Shown: piece by piece, positions 17,243 to 24,564 of the stretch | Layout of the letters: each line of letters starts with the position of its first letter | Numbering within the stretch: position 1 is the stretch's first letter | Source: Mangrovibacterium lignilyticum | Lineage (GTDB): Bacteria > Bacteroidota > Bacteroidia > Bacteroidales > Prolixibacteraceae | Length of the DNA: 64,000 nt | Assembly: GCF_010882175.1 (NCBI RefSeq) | Contig: NZ_WKLH01000004.1 | Coordinates: 197,425-261,424 of the forward strand | Reading direction: 5' to 3' | Notes under the pieces: model-generated | What the model saw: only the letters and a program-made list of their open reading frames with translations | Databases searched by the model: none | What the model was told of the DNA's origin: nothing | Made by a program: the position numbers and the translations under genes

Positions 17243-19036
17243 TTAAGCAATTTTAATCGCGTCAAACTTACATTTCTCGAAACACACGCCGCACTTAATA
17301 CAAAGCTTTTGGTCGATGTAATGCGGGCTGCGTTTTTCGCCCGAGATTGCACCAACCGGGCAATTGCGGAAGCACAGTGTACAGCCGGTACATTTTTCGT
17401 CTTCAATGACATATTGCATTAAAGCTTTACACTGGCCAGCCGGACAAGATTGATGTTCGACATGTGCTTCATATTCGTGCAGGAAGTTATCCAGAGTCGA
17501 CAAGATTGGGTTGGGAGAGGTTTGGCCTAAACCGCATAAGCTTGTGTCTTTGATCACATGGCTCAACATGCGCAGCTTGTCGATGTCCTCGCTGGTGCCT
17601 TTCCCTTCGGTTATTTTTACCAGTATTTCGTGCAAACGCTTATTGCCGATTCGGCAAGGCGTACATTTTCCGCACGATTCATCCAGCGTAAATTCGAGGT
17701 AGAATTTGGCGATGGACACCATGCAGTCGTCTTCGTCCATCACAATCATACCTCCGGAACCCATCATTGAGCCGGCAGCAATCAGGTTGTCGTAGTCGAT
17801 TGGTGTATCCAGAAAATCTATCGTGAGGCAGCCGCCGGATGGGCCTCCTGTTTGCACAGCTTTGAATTCTTTGCCGTCTTTGATACCACCACCAATGTCG
17901 TAAATCACTTCGCGCAGGGTAATTCCCATAGGCACTTCAATCAAGCCCACATTGTTTATTTTACCGGCTAAAGCGAAAACTTTGGTTCCTTTTGATTTTT
18001 CGGTTCCGATGCTTGCAAACCAATCAGCCCCTTTATTGATGATCGGAGGAATGTTGGCAAAAGTTTCCACATTATTCACGTTGGTTGGTTTGCCCATATA
18101 ACCCGATTCTGAAGGGAATGGCGGTTTGAAAGTCGGTTCGCCGCGTTTACCTTCCATCGAGTGAATCAGGGCTGTTTCTTCACCACAGACGAATGCGCCG
18201 GCACCATAACGAATTTCAATTTCAAAGTTGAAGGCGGAGCCCAGAATTTCCGGCCCCAGTAAGCCATATTCTTTGGCTTGTTCCAACGCTATTTTTAAAC
18301 GTTGAATGGCCAATGGGTATTCGGCCCGAATGTACACCAAGCCTTTTGATGCTCCAATGCAGTACCCGCAAATTGCCATCGCTTCAATGACCGAGTGCGG
18401 ATCGCCTTCTAAGATGGAACGGTCCATGAATGCTCCGGGGTCTCCTTCATCGGCATTACAAACCACAAATTTTTCATCGCCCGCAACGTTGTGCGTAATT
18501 TCCCATTTCAGCCCTGTTGGGAATCCACCGCCACCACGTCCACGCAGTCCGGATTTTTTGATGAGATCAATGACTTCTTTGGGGCTGTAGCTTTCGAGGC
18601 ATTTTCCAAGCGCTGCGTAGCCATCGTTCCCAATGTATTCTTCAATATTTTCGGGATTGATGAAACCGCAGTTTCGCAATGCAATACGGACTTGTTTTTT
18701 GTAGAAGTCCATGTGTTTGCTATCGCCAACTTTCTCCTCCGTTTTTGGATCTTTATAGAGCAGGCGTTCAACTTTTCGCCCTTTCAGAATATGTTCGTCT
18801 ACAATTTCATTGGCGTCTTCCGGTTCTACCGATACATAAAATGTATTGTCGGGTTGAATTTTGACGATCGGCCCTTTTTCGCAAAAACCAAAACAGCCGG
18901 TTTGGAGCACTTGCACCTGTTCGTGCAGGCCATGGTCGATAATGCGTTTCGTTAAATTTGTTTTCAGCAGGTCGGCTTGGCTGGCTTTACAGCCCGTTCC
19001 TCCGCAGACCAAAATATGCGTATTAAATTCTGCCAT
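17243..19036 (-). CDS. hydB: NuoF-like flavin subunit of [FeFe] hydrogenase
   Basis: A 597-residue subunit. An N-terminal thioredoxin-like [2Fe-2S] domain (C11, C16, C48, C52) is followed by the NuoF core with the FMN/NADH-binding glycine-rich loop GLRGRGGGGFPTG at 163-175 and the NADEGDPGAFMD segment, then the CGKCTPCR [4Fe-4S] site, and finally a ferredoxin-like tail with two CxxCxxC[x3]C sites. This order is that of HydB in electron-bifurcating [FeFe] hydrogenases, where the flavin exchanges electrons with NAD(H). The gene is 15 bases upstream of hydA and 14 bases downstream of a separate small ferredoxin gene. Confidence 0.95.
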   Translation of the reverse strand: MAEFNTHILVCGGTGCKASQADLLKTNLTKRIIDHGLHEQVQVLQTGCFGFCEKGPIVKIQPDNTFYVSVEPEDANEIVDEHILKGRKVERLLYKDPKTEEKVGDSKHMDFYKKQVRIALRNCGFINPENIEEYIGNDGYAALGKCLESYSPKEVIDLIKKSGLRGRGGGGFPTGLKWEITHNVAGDEKFVVCNADEGDPGAFMDRSILEGDPHSVIEAMAICGYCIGASKGLVYIRAEYPLAIQRLKIALEQAKEYGLLGPEILGSAFNFEIEIRYGAGAFVCGEETALIHSMEGKRGEPTFKPPFPSESGYMGKPTNVNNVETFANIPPIINKGADWFASIGTEKSKGTKVFALAGKINNVGLIEVPMGITLREVIYDIGGGIKDGKEFKAVQTGGPSGGCLTIDFLDTPIDYDNLIAAGSMMGSGGMIVMDEDDCMVSIAKFYLEFTLDESCGKCTPCRIGNKRLHEILVKITEGKGTSEDIDKLRMLSHVIKDTSLCGLGQTSPNPILSTLDNFLHEYEAHVEHQSCPAGQCKALMQYVIEDEKCTGCTLCFRNCPVGAISGEKRSPHYIDQKLCIKCGVCFEKCKFDAIKIA

Positions 19037-19050
19037 GTTTTTTCGGTTTG

Positions 19051-19446
19051 TTAGTCTTCGAGCGTTTTGTAATTGGCCGGTATTATTCCGTCAACCAGTT
19101 CGTTTAGTTTGATGTGCTTTTCAATAATTTCCTGTGCTTTAACCTTGTCTACGAATCCATAGACAACCGATTCTTTCCCGGGAATTAGAACTTCAATAGT
19201 CGGCTCTGCATAGCAATAGCCCATGCAGCCGGTTTGAGTGACGACAGCATCAATACCTTGGTGGTCTAACTCTTCAACCAGATAGTTCATGGTTTCTTTT
19301 GCGCCTGACGCAATGCCACAGGTGGCCATGGAAACTTTTATGTGAACCAGATTTTCGGGATGATCTCCCTTCTCCCTTAGCTGAATTTTCGACTGAACCT
19401 CGTCTTTCAATTTACGCAGGTCAGCCAGTGATTTGATTTTTGTCAT
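19051..19446 (-). CDS. (2Fe-2S) thioredoxin-like ferredoxin
   Basis: A 131-residue protein with a thioredoxin-like [2Fe-2S] fold: a first cysteine in the VSMATCGIASGA region and a second pair in TQTGCMGYCYAEP, followed by a VYGFVDKVKAQEIIEKHI helix. It resembles the N-terminal domain of HydB/NuoF and probably shuttles electrons to or from the hydrogenase or carries a redox signal. The ATG at 19446 is used; an in-frame extension to 19521 is rich in Lys, His and Asn and looks untranslated. Similar stand-alone ferredoxins accompany HydABC genes in Clostridia. Confidence 0.82.
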   Translation of the reverse strand: MTKIKSLADLRKLKDEVQSKIQLREKGDHPENLVHIKVSMATCGIASGAKETMNYLVEELDHQGIDAVVTQTGCMGYCYAEPTIEVLIPGKESVVYGFVDKVKAQEIIEKHIKLNELVDGIIPANYKTLED

Positions 19447-19527
19447 ATTGATTTTAGGTTTATGAGTATGATTTTTTAGGTTTATTAATTTCGTCTTTCT
19501 TTCATTCAGGTAACAGGTCAAATGTCA

Positions 19528-20076
19528 TTATTCGCTTATTTGTATTTGCTCCAGATTCTCCAGAATCATGCTTTTTAAGAATTGTCTGATTTCTTTCGTT
19601 ACTAAGGGGACTCCACCCAAAATATTTTTGATTTCGCGGGAGTCGAAATTGAATTCGCCCTGTAGCGTTTGATGGCGATACAGGATGTCGGTGTCATTTT
19701 CGTTAGCCAGTAAAATGAGCATTGTCCCGGCTATATCGCCCAGAATGGGTCGATCGATGTGCCGGTAACCAAATGTGGCGACCAATGTTGTTCCACCTCC
19801 GGGAGTTGATTCAATTAGAAAGGAGCCGCCGCATTGCTCTGTATTTTGTTTCAGCATCGGAATACCCAGGCCAACTTTACGGGTGCTGCGGGAGGTAAAA
19901 AAAGGATCGGTGACTTTGTTTAGGGTTTCTTCATCCATCCCGATACCGTTGTCTTTAATTTTCAGTTTGTAACAATCTTTCTCAGGGTTTTCCCGAATGT
20001 AGATTTCAACCAGGCTGGATTTAGCCCGGATCGAGTTTTGAGCGATGTCAAGTATATGTAATGATAGTTCAGTCAT
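19528..20076 (-). CDS. stand-alone HATPase (GHKL) ATP-binding protein
   Basis: A 182-residue protein with a GHKL ATP-binding domain but no dimerisation/phospho-acceptor domain. The N box is LDIAQNSIRAKS near residues 9-20, the G1 box DNGIGMDE near 42-49 and the G2 box KVGLGIPML near 67-75, with GGGTTLVATF at the end of the fold. It is similar in layout to anti-sigma kinases and to the ATPase half of histidine kinases. Its ATG overlaps the stop of the PHP gene by four bases (translational coupling). Its role in the hydrogenase island is presumably regulatory. Target unknown. Confidence 0.82.
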   Translation of the reverse strand: MTELSLHILDIAQNSIRAKSSLVEIYIRENPEKDCYKLKIKDNGIGMDEETLNKVTDPFFTSRSTRKVGLGIPMLKQNTEQCGGSFLIESTPGGGTTLVATFGYRHIDRPILGDIAGTMLILLANENDTDILYRHQTLQGEFNFDSREIKNILGGVPLVTKEIRQFLKSMILENLEQIQISE

Positions 20077-20819
20077 TCTTCAATTTTTACAGATCGCCCT
20101 TTTTTCTGATTCAGGGCCCATCGTATTTCCTCGAACGAAGGTTTTGCCAGTTCGAAGATGGTGCATGCAGTGCCAATATCTTCCGGATAGTGGGCGTCGG
20201 ATGCCTTAATTAATGTAATGTCGGGGTGTATGTCAAATAGTTTGCGAATCTGGCTTTCCTGAGCACGCTTACTGATTTGCATGGCATCGATCTTCAGTTC
20301 GTGGGGGAGAAAACCCAGTTGGCTGAAGAGGCTGTTCATCGGCCGGTCGATGTGTGCCGGAATGAATAGACCATTCAATTGGTGTATGAAATCAGCAATG
20401 GTTTCCAACTCAACTTGTAAGCCGTTTCCCAGATACCAGGGCATTTCTTCAACAATTTGGTTGTCTCTGTCTACCACAACCTGGTAGCCAAAATAATTGG
20501 GTTTATTCGGGATTTGCGGTAAGTAGTGTTCAATGAATGCCTGAAACTCATTCATGCTATGGTCGTCTTCAAACAAACAAAGGGAGTGAACCTCCTCGAG
20601 GCTGTTTACCTCACATCCATTGATAACCACAATTCCCGAATCGGCTGCCATTTCACGCACCACCCGGCACTGTTTGGTGCTGTTGTGGTCGGTTATGGCA
20701 ATAATATCCAGTTGTTTTTGTTGCGCAACGGTAATAATCTCATCAGGGCTCATAGCCAGATCGGCACAGGGCGAAAGTACCGTGTGCAGATGCAGGTCGG
20801 CTCTGAACCGCCGCATCAT
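20073..20819 (-). CDS. PHP domain metal-dependent phosphoesterase
   Basis: A 248-residue PHP-family protein. Metal-binding motifs are visible: HLHTVLSPCADL near residues 10-21, ITDHNS near 41-46, a GCEVN glutamate near 67-71 and the C-terminal ASDAHYPED near 212-220. PHP enzymes hydrolyse phosphate esters, including nucleotide and polynucleotide substrates. In hydrogenase-associated clusters the substrate is not known. Its ends overlap both neighbours by four bases, so it is clearly part of this operon. Confidence 0.85.
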   Translation of the reverse strand: MMRRFRADLHLHTVLSPCADLAMSPDEIITVAQQKQLDIIAITDHNSTKQCRVVREMAADSGIVVINGCEVNSLEEVHSLCLFEDDHSMNEFQAFIEHYLPQIPNKPNYFGYQVVVDRDNQIVEEMPWYLGNGLQVELETIADFIHQLNGLFIPAHIDRPMNSLFSQLGFLPHELKIDAMQISKRAQESQIRKLFDIHPDITLIKASDAHYPEDIGTACTIFELAKPSFEEIRWALNQKKGRSVKIEE

Positions 20820-21154
20820 TTGTCAGCTAATAAAGCGTGCAATTTACCGGCAATATCAAATGTTGAGAGAGAGCTTGACAGAATGGGGATTTGTTCCTCA
20901 TTACTGTGTTGGATCGTATTGGCGTTGGCTTCCAGATCTTTCACCAGTATAACTGCCGCCAAATCTTTCAGGGAGGCAATGGCCATTACATTTTGGTGTA
21001 CTTGCAGGGTGATCCAGATTTGTCCTTCACGGGCGTTTCCCATTACATCGCTTAACAGGTCGGAGACATATGCTCCGCTTATTTCGCGGTCGAGACCTTT
21101 CTCGCCGGCGATTACTTTCAATCCTAGTTGGTCAATTATTTCAGAAACCTTCAT
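20816..21154 (-). CDS. DRTGG domain protein (first copy)
   Basis: A 112-residue stand-alone DRTGG domain protein, related to the N-terminal or linker domain of HprK and phosphotransacetylase-type proteins. It begins MKVSEIIDQLGLKVIAGE and has the YVSDLLSDVM segment near residue 28-37 that is shared with the second copy encoded at 22935-23279. No catalytic motif is present. It overlaps the upstream HydS-like gene by 14 bases and the PHP gene by four. A ligand-sensing or adaptor role is plausible but not shown. Confidence 0.78.
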   Translation of the reverse strand: MKVSEIIDQLGLKVIAGEKGLDREISGAYVSDLLSDVMGNAREGQIWITLQVHQNVMAIASLKDLAAVILVKDLEANANTIQHSNEEQIPILSSSLSTFDIAGKLHALLADK

Positions 21155-22520
21155 TTCGTCTTCCTCTTTTGTTACAATCAGCTTTAAATCTGTCTTTGCC
21201 CCATTTTTTCTCCATATTATTCAGGGCCTTGGAGGTTGATATTTTATTTTCTTCCTGCCATGTTTGTTGCAGGAATACGCAGTCGGACATTTTCGCCTGT
21301 TGGCAAGCCATATCTTCAGCCAGGGCTTGGCAGTTTGGCGCTCCGCATGCACCACAATCTATTCCCGGCAGGAAACAGATAATTCGTTGCATTTTGCTCA
21401 TTTTCTCCAATGCTTTTTCACGGTTTTCATCTAAAATGAAAGCGGGGTTCGCCTTCAGTGGTTCAGATATGAGCTTGCTTTTCAGCACGGGTGCCATCTC
21501 CTGGATGGGATGATCTTTGAACTTTAGCGACGATTTGTAACGTTTTGCACGGTGTTCCAATCGTTCGGCAGTCAGGAAACGGTTGCCCGAAAGCAGGTTG
21601 CCACCAGCACAACTTTGGTCGCATGCTCTTAGCTCCAGAAAGTCAAGATCCGGAACTTCTTCATTTTCGAGACGCTCCAGAAATTTGATCACATTGTGGA
21701 TACCGTCAATGGCCATGCTACGTTCGCCAAAGTGTTTCGCTTCACCACGGGTGAGACTCCACAGAATACCATCGCGTGTGAGGTTTTCCCGTTGGTCGCT
21801 TGTATCGGGTACTTCGGCTGTGCTTATATTTTTTCGTACCCGGTTGTATAGCTCGTTCATATTAATGATGCCATCAACGATGGATTCTTCACCATCGGCC
21901 GGGCTTTTTACAGAGCTCATTTTCGCAATACACGGGGTCACATAAAACAATCCGATTTCTTCGCGTTTGGCTCCTAACTTTTTCATCTGTTCCAACGCAA
22001 AACAGGCTCCCAAATCCTGGGGCGATTTTCGTGGAATCACATTGTCAACCAGCGAAGGATAGCGAATCTGGATGAGTCGGACCACCGATGGGCAGAAGGT
22101 CGAAATATGTGGTTTGTATGTTTTGTCTTTTCGGCAATATTCGCGAATAGAATCCTTCAGAAAGCCGATAGGTTGCTCTACCTCGTAAACATGTGTGAAG
22201 CCAATTTTCAACAATGCTGCATAAATCTGGTCTTCCGTATATTTTTCAGGAAACTGCCCGATCATCACCGACGGAAAAAGCACGACCCGGTATTTGAATG
22301 ATTTGATTTTATCCAAGTCATCCTGCTCGGCATAAATTGCTTTTGCCGGACATTCGCGCATACAGCGTCCACAATCGACGCATCTTTTTTGCTCAATAAC
22401 AGCCAACCCATTACGAATCCGAATTGCTTCGGTAGGGCAAGAGGTCATGCAATGTGTACAACCGATACACTTTTGCGCATCAACCTTGAGGGCGTGATAT
22501 GTTGGTGTGGTTGTACTCAT
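21141..22520 (-). CDS. HydS-like putative sensory [FeFe] hydrogenase
   Basis: A 459-residue protein. Two ferredoxin-type [4Fe-4S] motifs (C18-C28, C47-C57) are followed by an H-cluster-type domain with degenerate motifs: TFC143P replaces TSCCP, TPC197IAK replaces MPCxxK, and C300-x3-C304 in RACDQSCAGG replaces MxCxxGC. The four expected cluster cysteines remain but the proton-relay cysteine is Phe. A C-terminal site C389-x2-C392-x4-C397-x16-C414 matches that of group C sensory hydrogenases (HydS), which usually continue into a PAS domain. Here no PAS is fused; a PAS protein is encoded divergently at 23632. It probably senses H2 or redox state rather than turning over H2 fast. Confidence 0.85.
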   Translation of the reverse strand: MSTTTPTYHALKVDAQKCIGCTHCMTSCPTEAIRIRNGLAVIEQKRCVDCGRCMRECPAKAIYAEQDDLDKIKSFKYRVVLFPSVMIGQFPEKYTEDQIYAALLKIGFTHVYEVEQPIGFLKDSIREYCRKDKTYKPHISTFCPSVVRLIQIRYPSLVDNVIPRKSPQDLGACFALEQMKKLGAKREEIGLFYVTPCIAKMSSVKSPADGEESIVDGIINMNELYNRVRKNISTAEVPDTSDQRENLTRDGILWSLTRGEAKHFGERSMAIDGIHNVIKFLERLENEEVPDLDFLELRACDQSCAGGNLLSGNRFLTAERLEHRAKRYKSSLKFKDHPIQEMAPVLKSKLISEPLKANPAFILDENREKALEKMSKMQRIICFLPGIDCGACGAPNCQALAEDMACQQAKMSDCVFLQQTWQEENKISTSKALNNMEKKWGKDRFKADCNKRGRRNEGF

Positions 22521-22521
22521 C

Positions 22522-22932
22522 TTAAAAATAATTTACCATGCTTACAGTTGTACTCTGCCCAACGACCGAATCAATTTTTAATTCGTCAGTATTTTTTTTG
22601 ATGTTGGGAAGTCCCATTCCGGCTCCAAAACCCATTTCGCGAACCTTTTTGCTGGCCGTGGAAAACCCTTCTGTCATGGCCATCGCAATATCCGGAATAC
22701 CCGGACCTTCATCAGTAATCAGCGTTTGGATTTTGTCTTTGTCAATCTGAATGTGAATTTGTCCCTTGTAGGCATGTGCCACAACGTTCACTTCGGCTTC
22801 GTACAGGGCAATAACAATACTTTTGATACACTTTGCATCAACTCCCAATTGCTTCAACACCTTCTTTACCCGGCTCGACGCTTGTCCGGCCTGGGTAAAA
22901 TCTCCTCCCTCAATTGAAAAGTCAAGTTCCAT
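22522..22932 (-). CDS. RsbW-like anti-sigma/serine kinase ATPase
   Basis: A 136-residue GHKL protein of the RsbW/SpoIIAB kind. The N box is YEAEVNVVAHAY near residues 44-55, G1 is DEGPGIPD near 74-81 and G2 is GFGAGMGLPNI near 101-111. Such proteins bind sigma factors or phosphorylate STAS antagonists. No STAS protein or dedicated sigma factor is encoded nearby, so the partner is unknown. It lies one base before the HydS-like gene and two bases after the second DRTGG gene, and a PP2C/SpoIIE phosphatase is encoded divergently. Confidence 0.87.
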   Translation of the reverse strand: MELDFSIEGGDFTQAGQASSRVKKVLKQLGVDAKCIKSIVIALYEAEVNVVAHAYKGQIHIQIDKDKIQTLITDEGPGIPDIAMAMTEGFSTASKKVREMGFGAGMGLPNIKKNTDELKIDSVVGQSTTVSMVNYF

Positions 22933-22934
22933 AT

Positions 22935-23279
22935 TTAGTATACCGGTTTTAGTCCCTCTTTAAATAATATTCCACTTGCTTTGAACATGGTAAAAGGCGA
23001 TTCCATGATGCAAATACCGTGTTCCTTGGCCAACTCCAGCATTTCGTCGGTCAACTTTTTGTTGCGGACAAAAACGATAAACCGGATATCTGCCATTTCG
23101 GCTGTGCGAATAGTTTGCAGGTTGCACATGCCTGTAATTAACAGCAGGTTGTCTGTGTCGAGTGTCAGAACATCACTCATTAAGTCAGAGCTGTAGCCTT
23201 TTTCGATTTGAACATTGTTCTGCGTTTCTCCGCAAATCACCTTTGCAGCTAGTAATTCGCAGATTTTAGAGATCTTCAT
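22935..23279 (-). CDS. DRTGG domain protein (second copy)
   Basis: A 114-residue paralogue of the protein encoded at 20816-21154. Shared features are the opening MKxSxIxxxLxxKVIxGE, the YxSDLxSDV segment and a C-terminal helix. It is the first gene of the ten-gene minus-strand hydrogenase operon, so the operon promoter should lie between 23280 and about 23400. No catalytic residues are evident. It may act as a phosphorylation substrate, ligand sensor or adaptor for the neighbouring kinase and phosphatase; this is inference. Confidence 0.77.
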   Translation of the reverse strand: MKISKICELLAAKVICGETQNNVQIEKGYSSDLMSDVLTLDTDNLLLITGMCNLQTIRTAEMADIRFIVFVRNKKLTDEMLELAKEHGICIMESPFTMFKASGILFKEGLKPVY

Positions 23280-23631
23280 TCATTCAGGATTTGTTTACAA
23301 ATATGGTTCAAAAGGCTAAAATGAACGATTATTTCAGTCACAATGTGAGTTTTATCAGCTAAATTTAGATTCATTATAAAGTACTGCATTCTCCCGAATT
23401 CGTGGAAGTTAGATTGATGTTCGGAGTTAGTCAGCCTGAATATTAAGCACCTGGTTGTATTTTTGATTTTCTGCAATCGATTGTCTCGTTTGAAAGCTTT
23501 TTCGTGGTGGAAATGAAAATAGGGCTCCCACCGTCCATTTCGGTTTTATAGCTGAAAAGTTGATCTGAATTCTGCTGTATTTTTTGTACTTTTTGAAAGA
23601 AAAATCAACGACTGAATTTAAACCGAAGCTC
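23280..23631. other. divergent control region of the hydrogenase island
   Basis: Separates the minus-strand hydrogenase operon from the plus-strand PAS/phosphatase pair. I find no perfect TAnnTTTG for the operon; the nearest is minus-strand CATATTTG at about 23296-23303. For the plus strand, TATTTTTTG near 23578-23586 is a loose -7 match. The segment 23501-23550 holds an inverted degenerate copy of the 41-bp repeat found at 14552-14915. Confidence 0.5.
23501..23550 (-). repeat. single inverted copy of the 41-bp repeat
   Basis: Read on the minus strand it contains CCGAAATGGACGG followed by ATTTTCATTTCCACCACGAA, matching CCCAAATGGACGGCTGG and TTTTCATTTCCGCG of the array at 14552-14915, with the same order of blocks but a slightly longer gap. 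About one and a quarter units remain. Confidence 0.6.
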
Positions 23632-24564
23632 ATGATCTACGATGAAAATTCTTTTCTTCCCGACGTCCCCGATTCTCAAGGCTTTTCGCAACACTTAATC
23701 GATGCTTTACCTATGCCGGTTTATTTGAAAAGTGAAGGCGGCACAATTCTGATGGGCAACAAAGCATTTTGTTGTTTGCTGAATTGCGGGAATATGGAAT
23801 TGAGAGGAAAAAAAGTGATGGACTTTTTAGAGGAAGATCAAGCGGGGCAGTTCGATCGGTTTGATCAGGATTTGTTGGCAGATGAGGGAACGCAAAACTA
23901 CGAAGCCCGGATCAGGACCGGAAGCGGGGTGTCCTGCGAATATGCTTTCCAAAAGTCTTTGTTGCATGATTCGAAGAATGAGGTGATCGGGATTGTTTGC
24001 TCTATGATTGATTTGAGTGAACAGAAAAAGGCGGAACGACAGATGGAAGAAGCACAGGAAGCCACGGTAATGGCATCGGCCATGTTGCACAAAATTCGGG
24101 CAGGAATTGTGATTGTTGGCAGTGACATGCGGGTAATCGATTCGAATCCGGGTTTTGCCAAATTAATCGGTGGTGATGTTGAGGAATTGGCTGAAACCGT
24201 CCCCGGGCTCTCCGGAGCTGATTTGAAAGAACTGGTTCCCGATGTCCTTTATCGCATGTTTGCCACTTTGATGAGTTCGGGTGAAAATATGGTTGAGCGG
24301 GATCTGCGTTACCAGAATAAGTTGCTGCATGTGTCGGTTATCTCCATTTATAAAAATCGGGTGGTAGGCGCTCTTATTCGCGATATGTCGGCGCCGGCTT
24401 TGGTTCGTGAAGAAATTATCAGCCGCGCACAGCGCGTGAACAAACAGAATATGGAAACGGTGCAGAAAATCGCTTTTCTGCTGGGTGAAAATGCTTCGGT
24501 CATGGAAGAGCTTCTGCATTCAATTATCGAGTCGTACAAATATGGGGAGGATGAGCCATCATGA
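23632..24564 (+). CDS. PAS domain sensor protein
   Basis: A 310-residue cytoplasmic protein with two PAS-type modules and no kinase domain. The first (about residues 18-130) has LIDALPMPVYLKSEGGTILMGN and ends in a PAC-like DSKNEVIGIVCSMIDLSEQKK; the second (about 145-260) has MLHKIRAGIVIVGSDMRVIDSNPGFAKLIG. A helical tail follows. The ATG at 23632 is chosen over TTG at 23584. Its stop overlaps the phosphatase start by four bases, so the two are coupled. In group C hydrogenase sensors a PAS is usually fused to HydS; here it may be supplied separately. Confidence 0.82.
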   Translation: MIYDENSFLPDVPDSQGFSQHLIDALPMPVYLKSEGGTILMGNKAFCCLLNCGNMELRGKKVMDFLEEDQAGQFDRFDQDLLADEGTQNYEARIRTGSGVSCEYAFQKSLLHDSKNEVIGIVCSMIDLSEQKKAERQMEEAQEATVMASAMLHKIRAGIVIVGSDMRVIDSNPGFAKLIGGDVEELAETVPGLSGADLKELVPDVLYRMFATLMSSGENMVERDLRYQNKLLHVSVISIYKNRVVGALIRDMSAPALVREEIISRAQRVNKQNMETVQKIAFLLGENASVMEELLHSIIESYKYGEDEPS

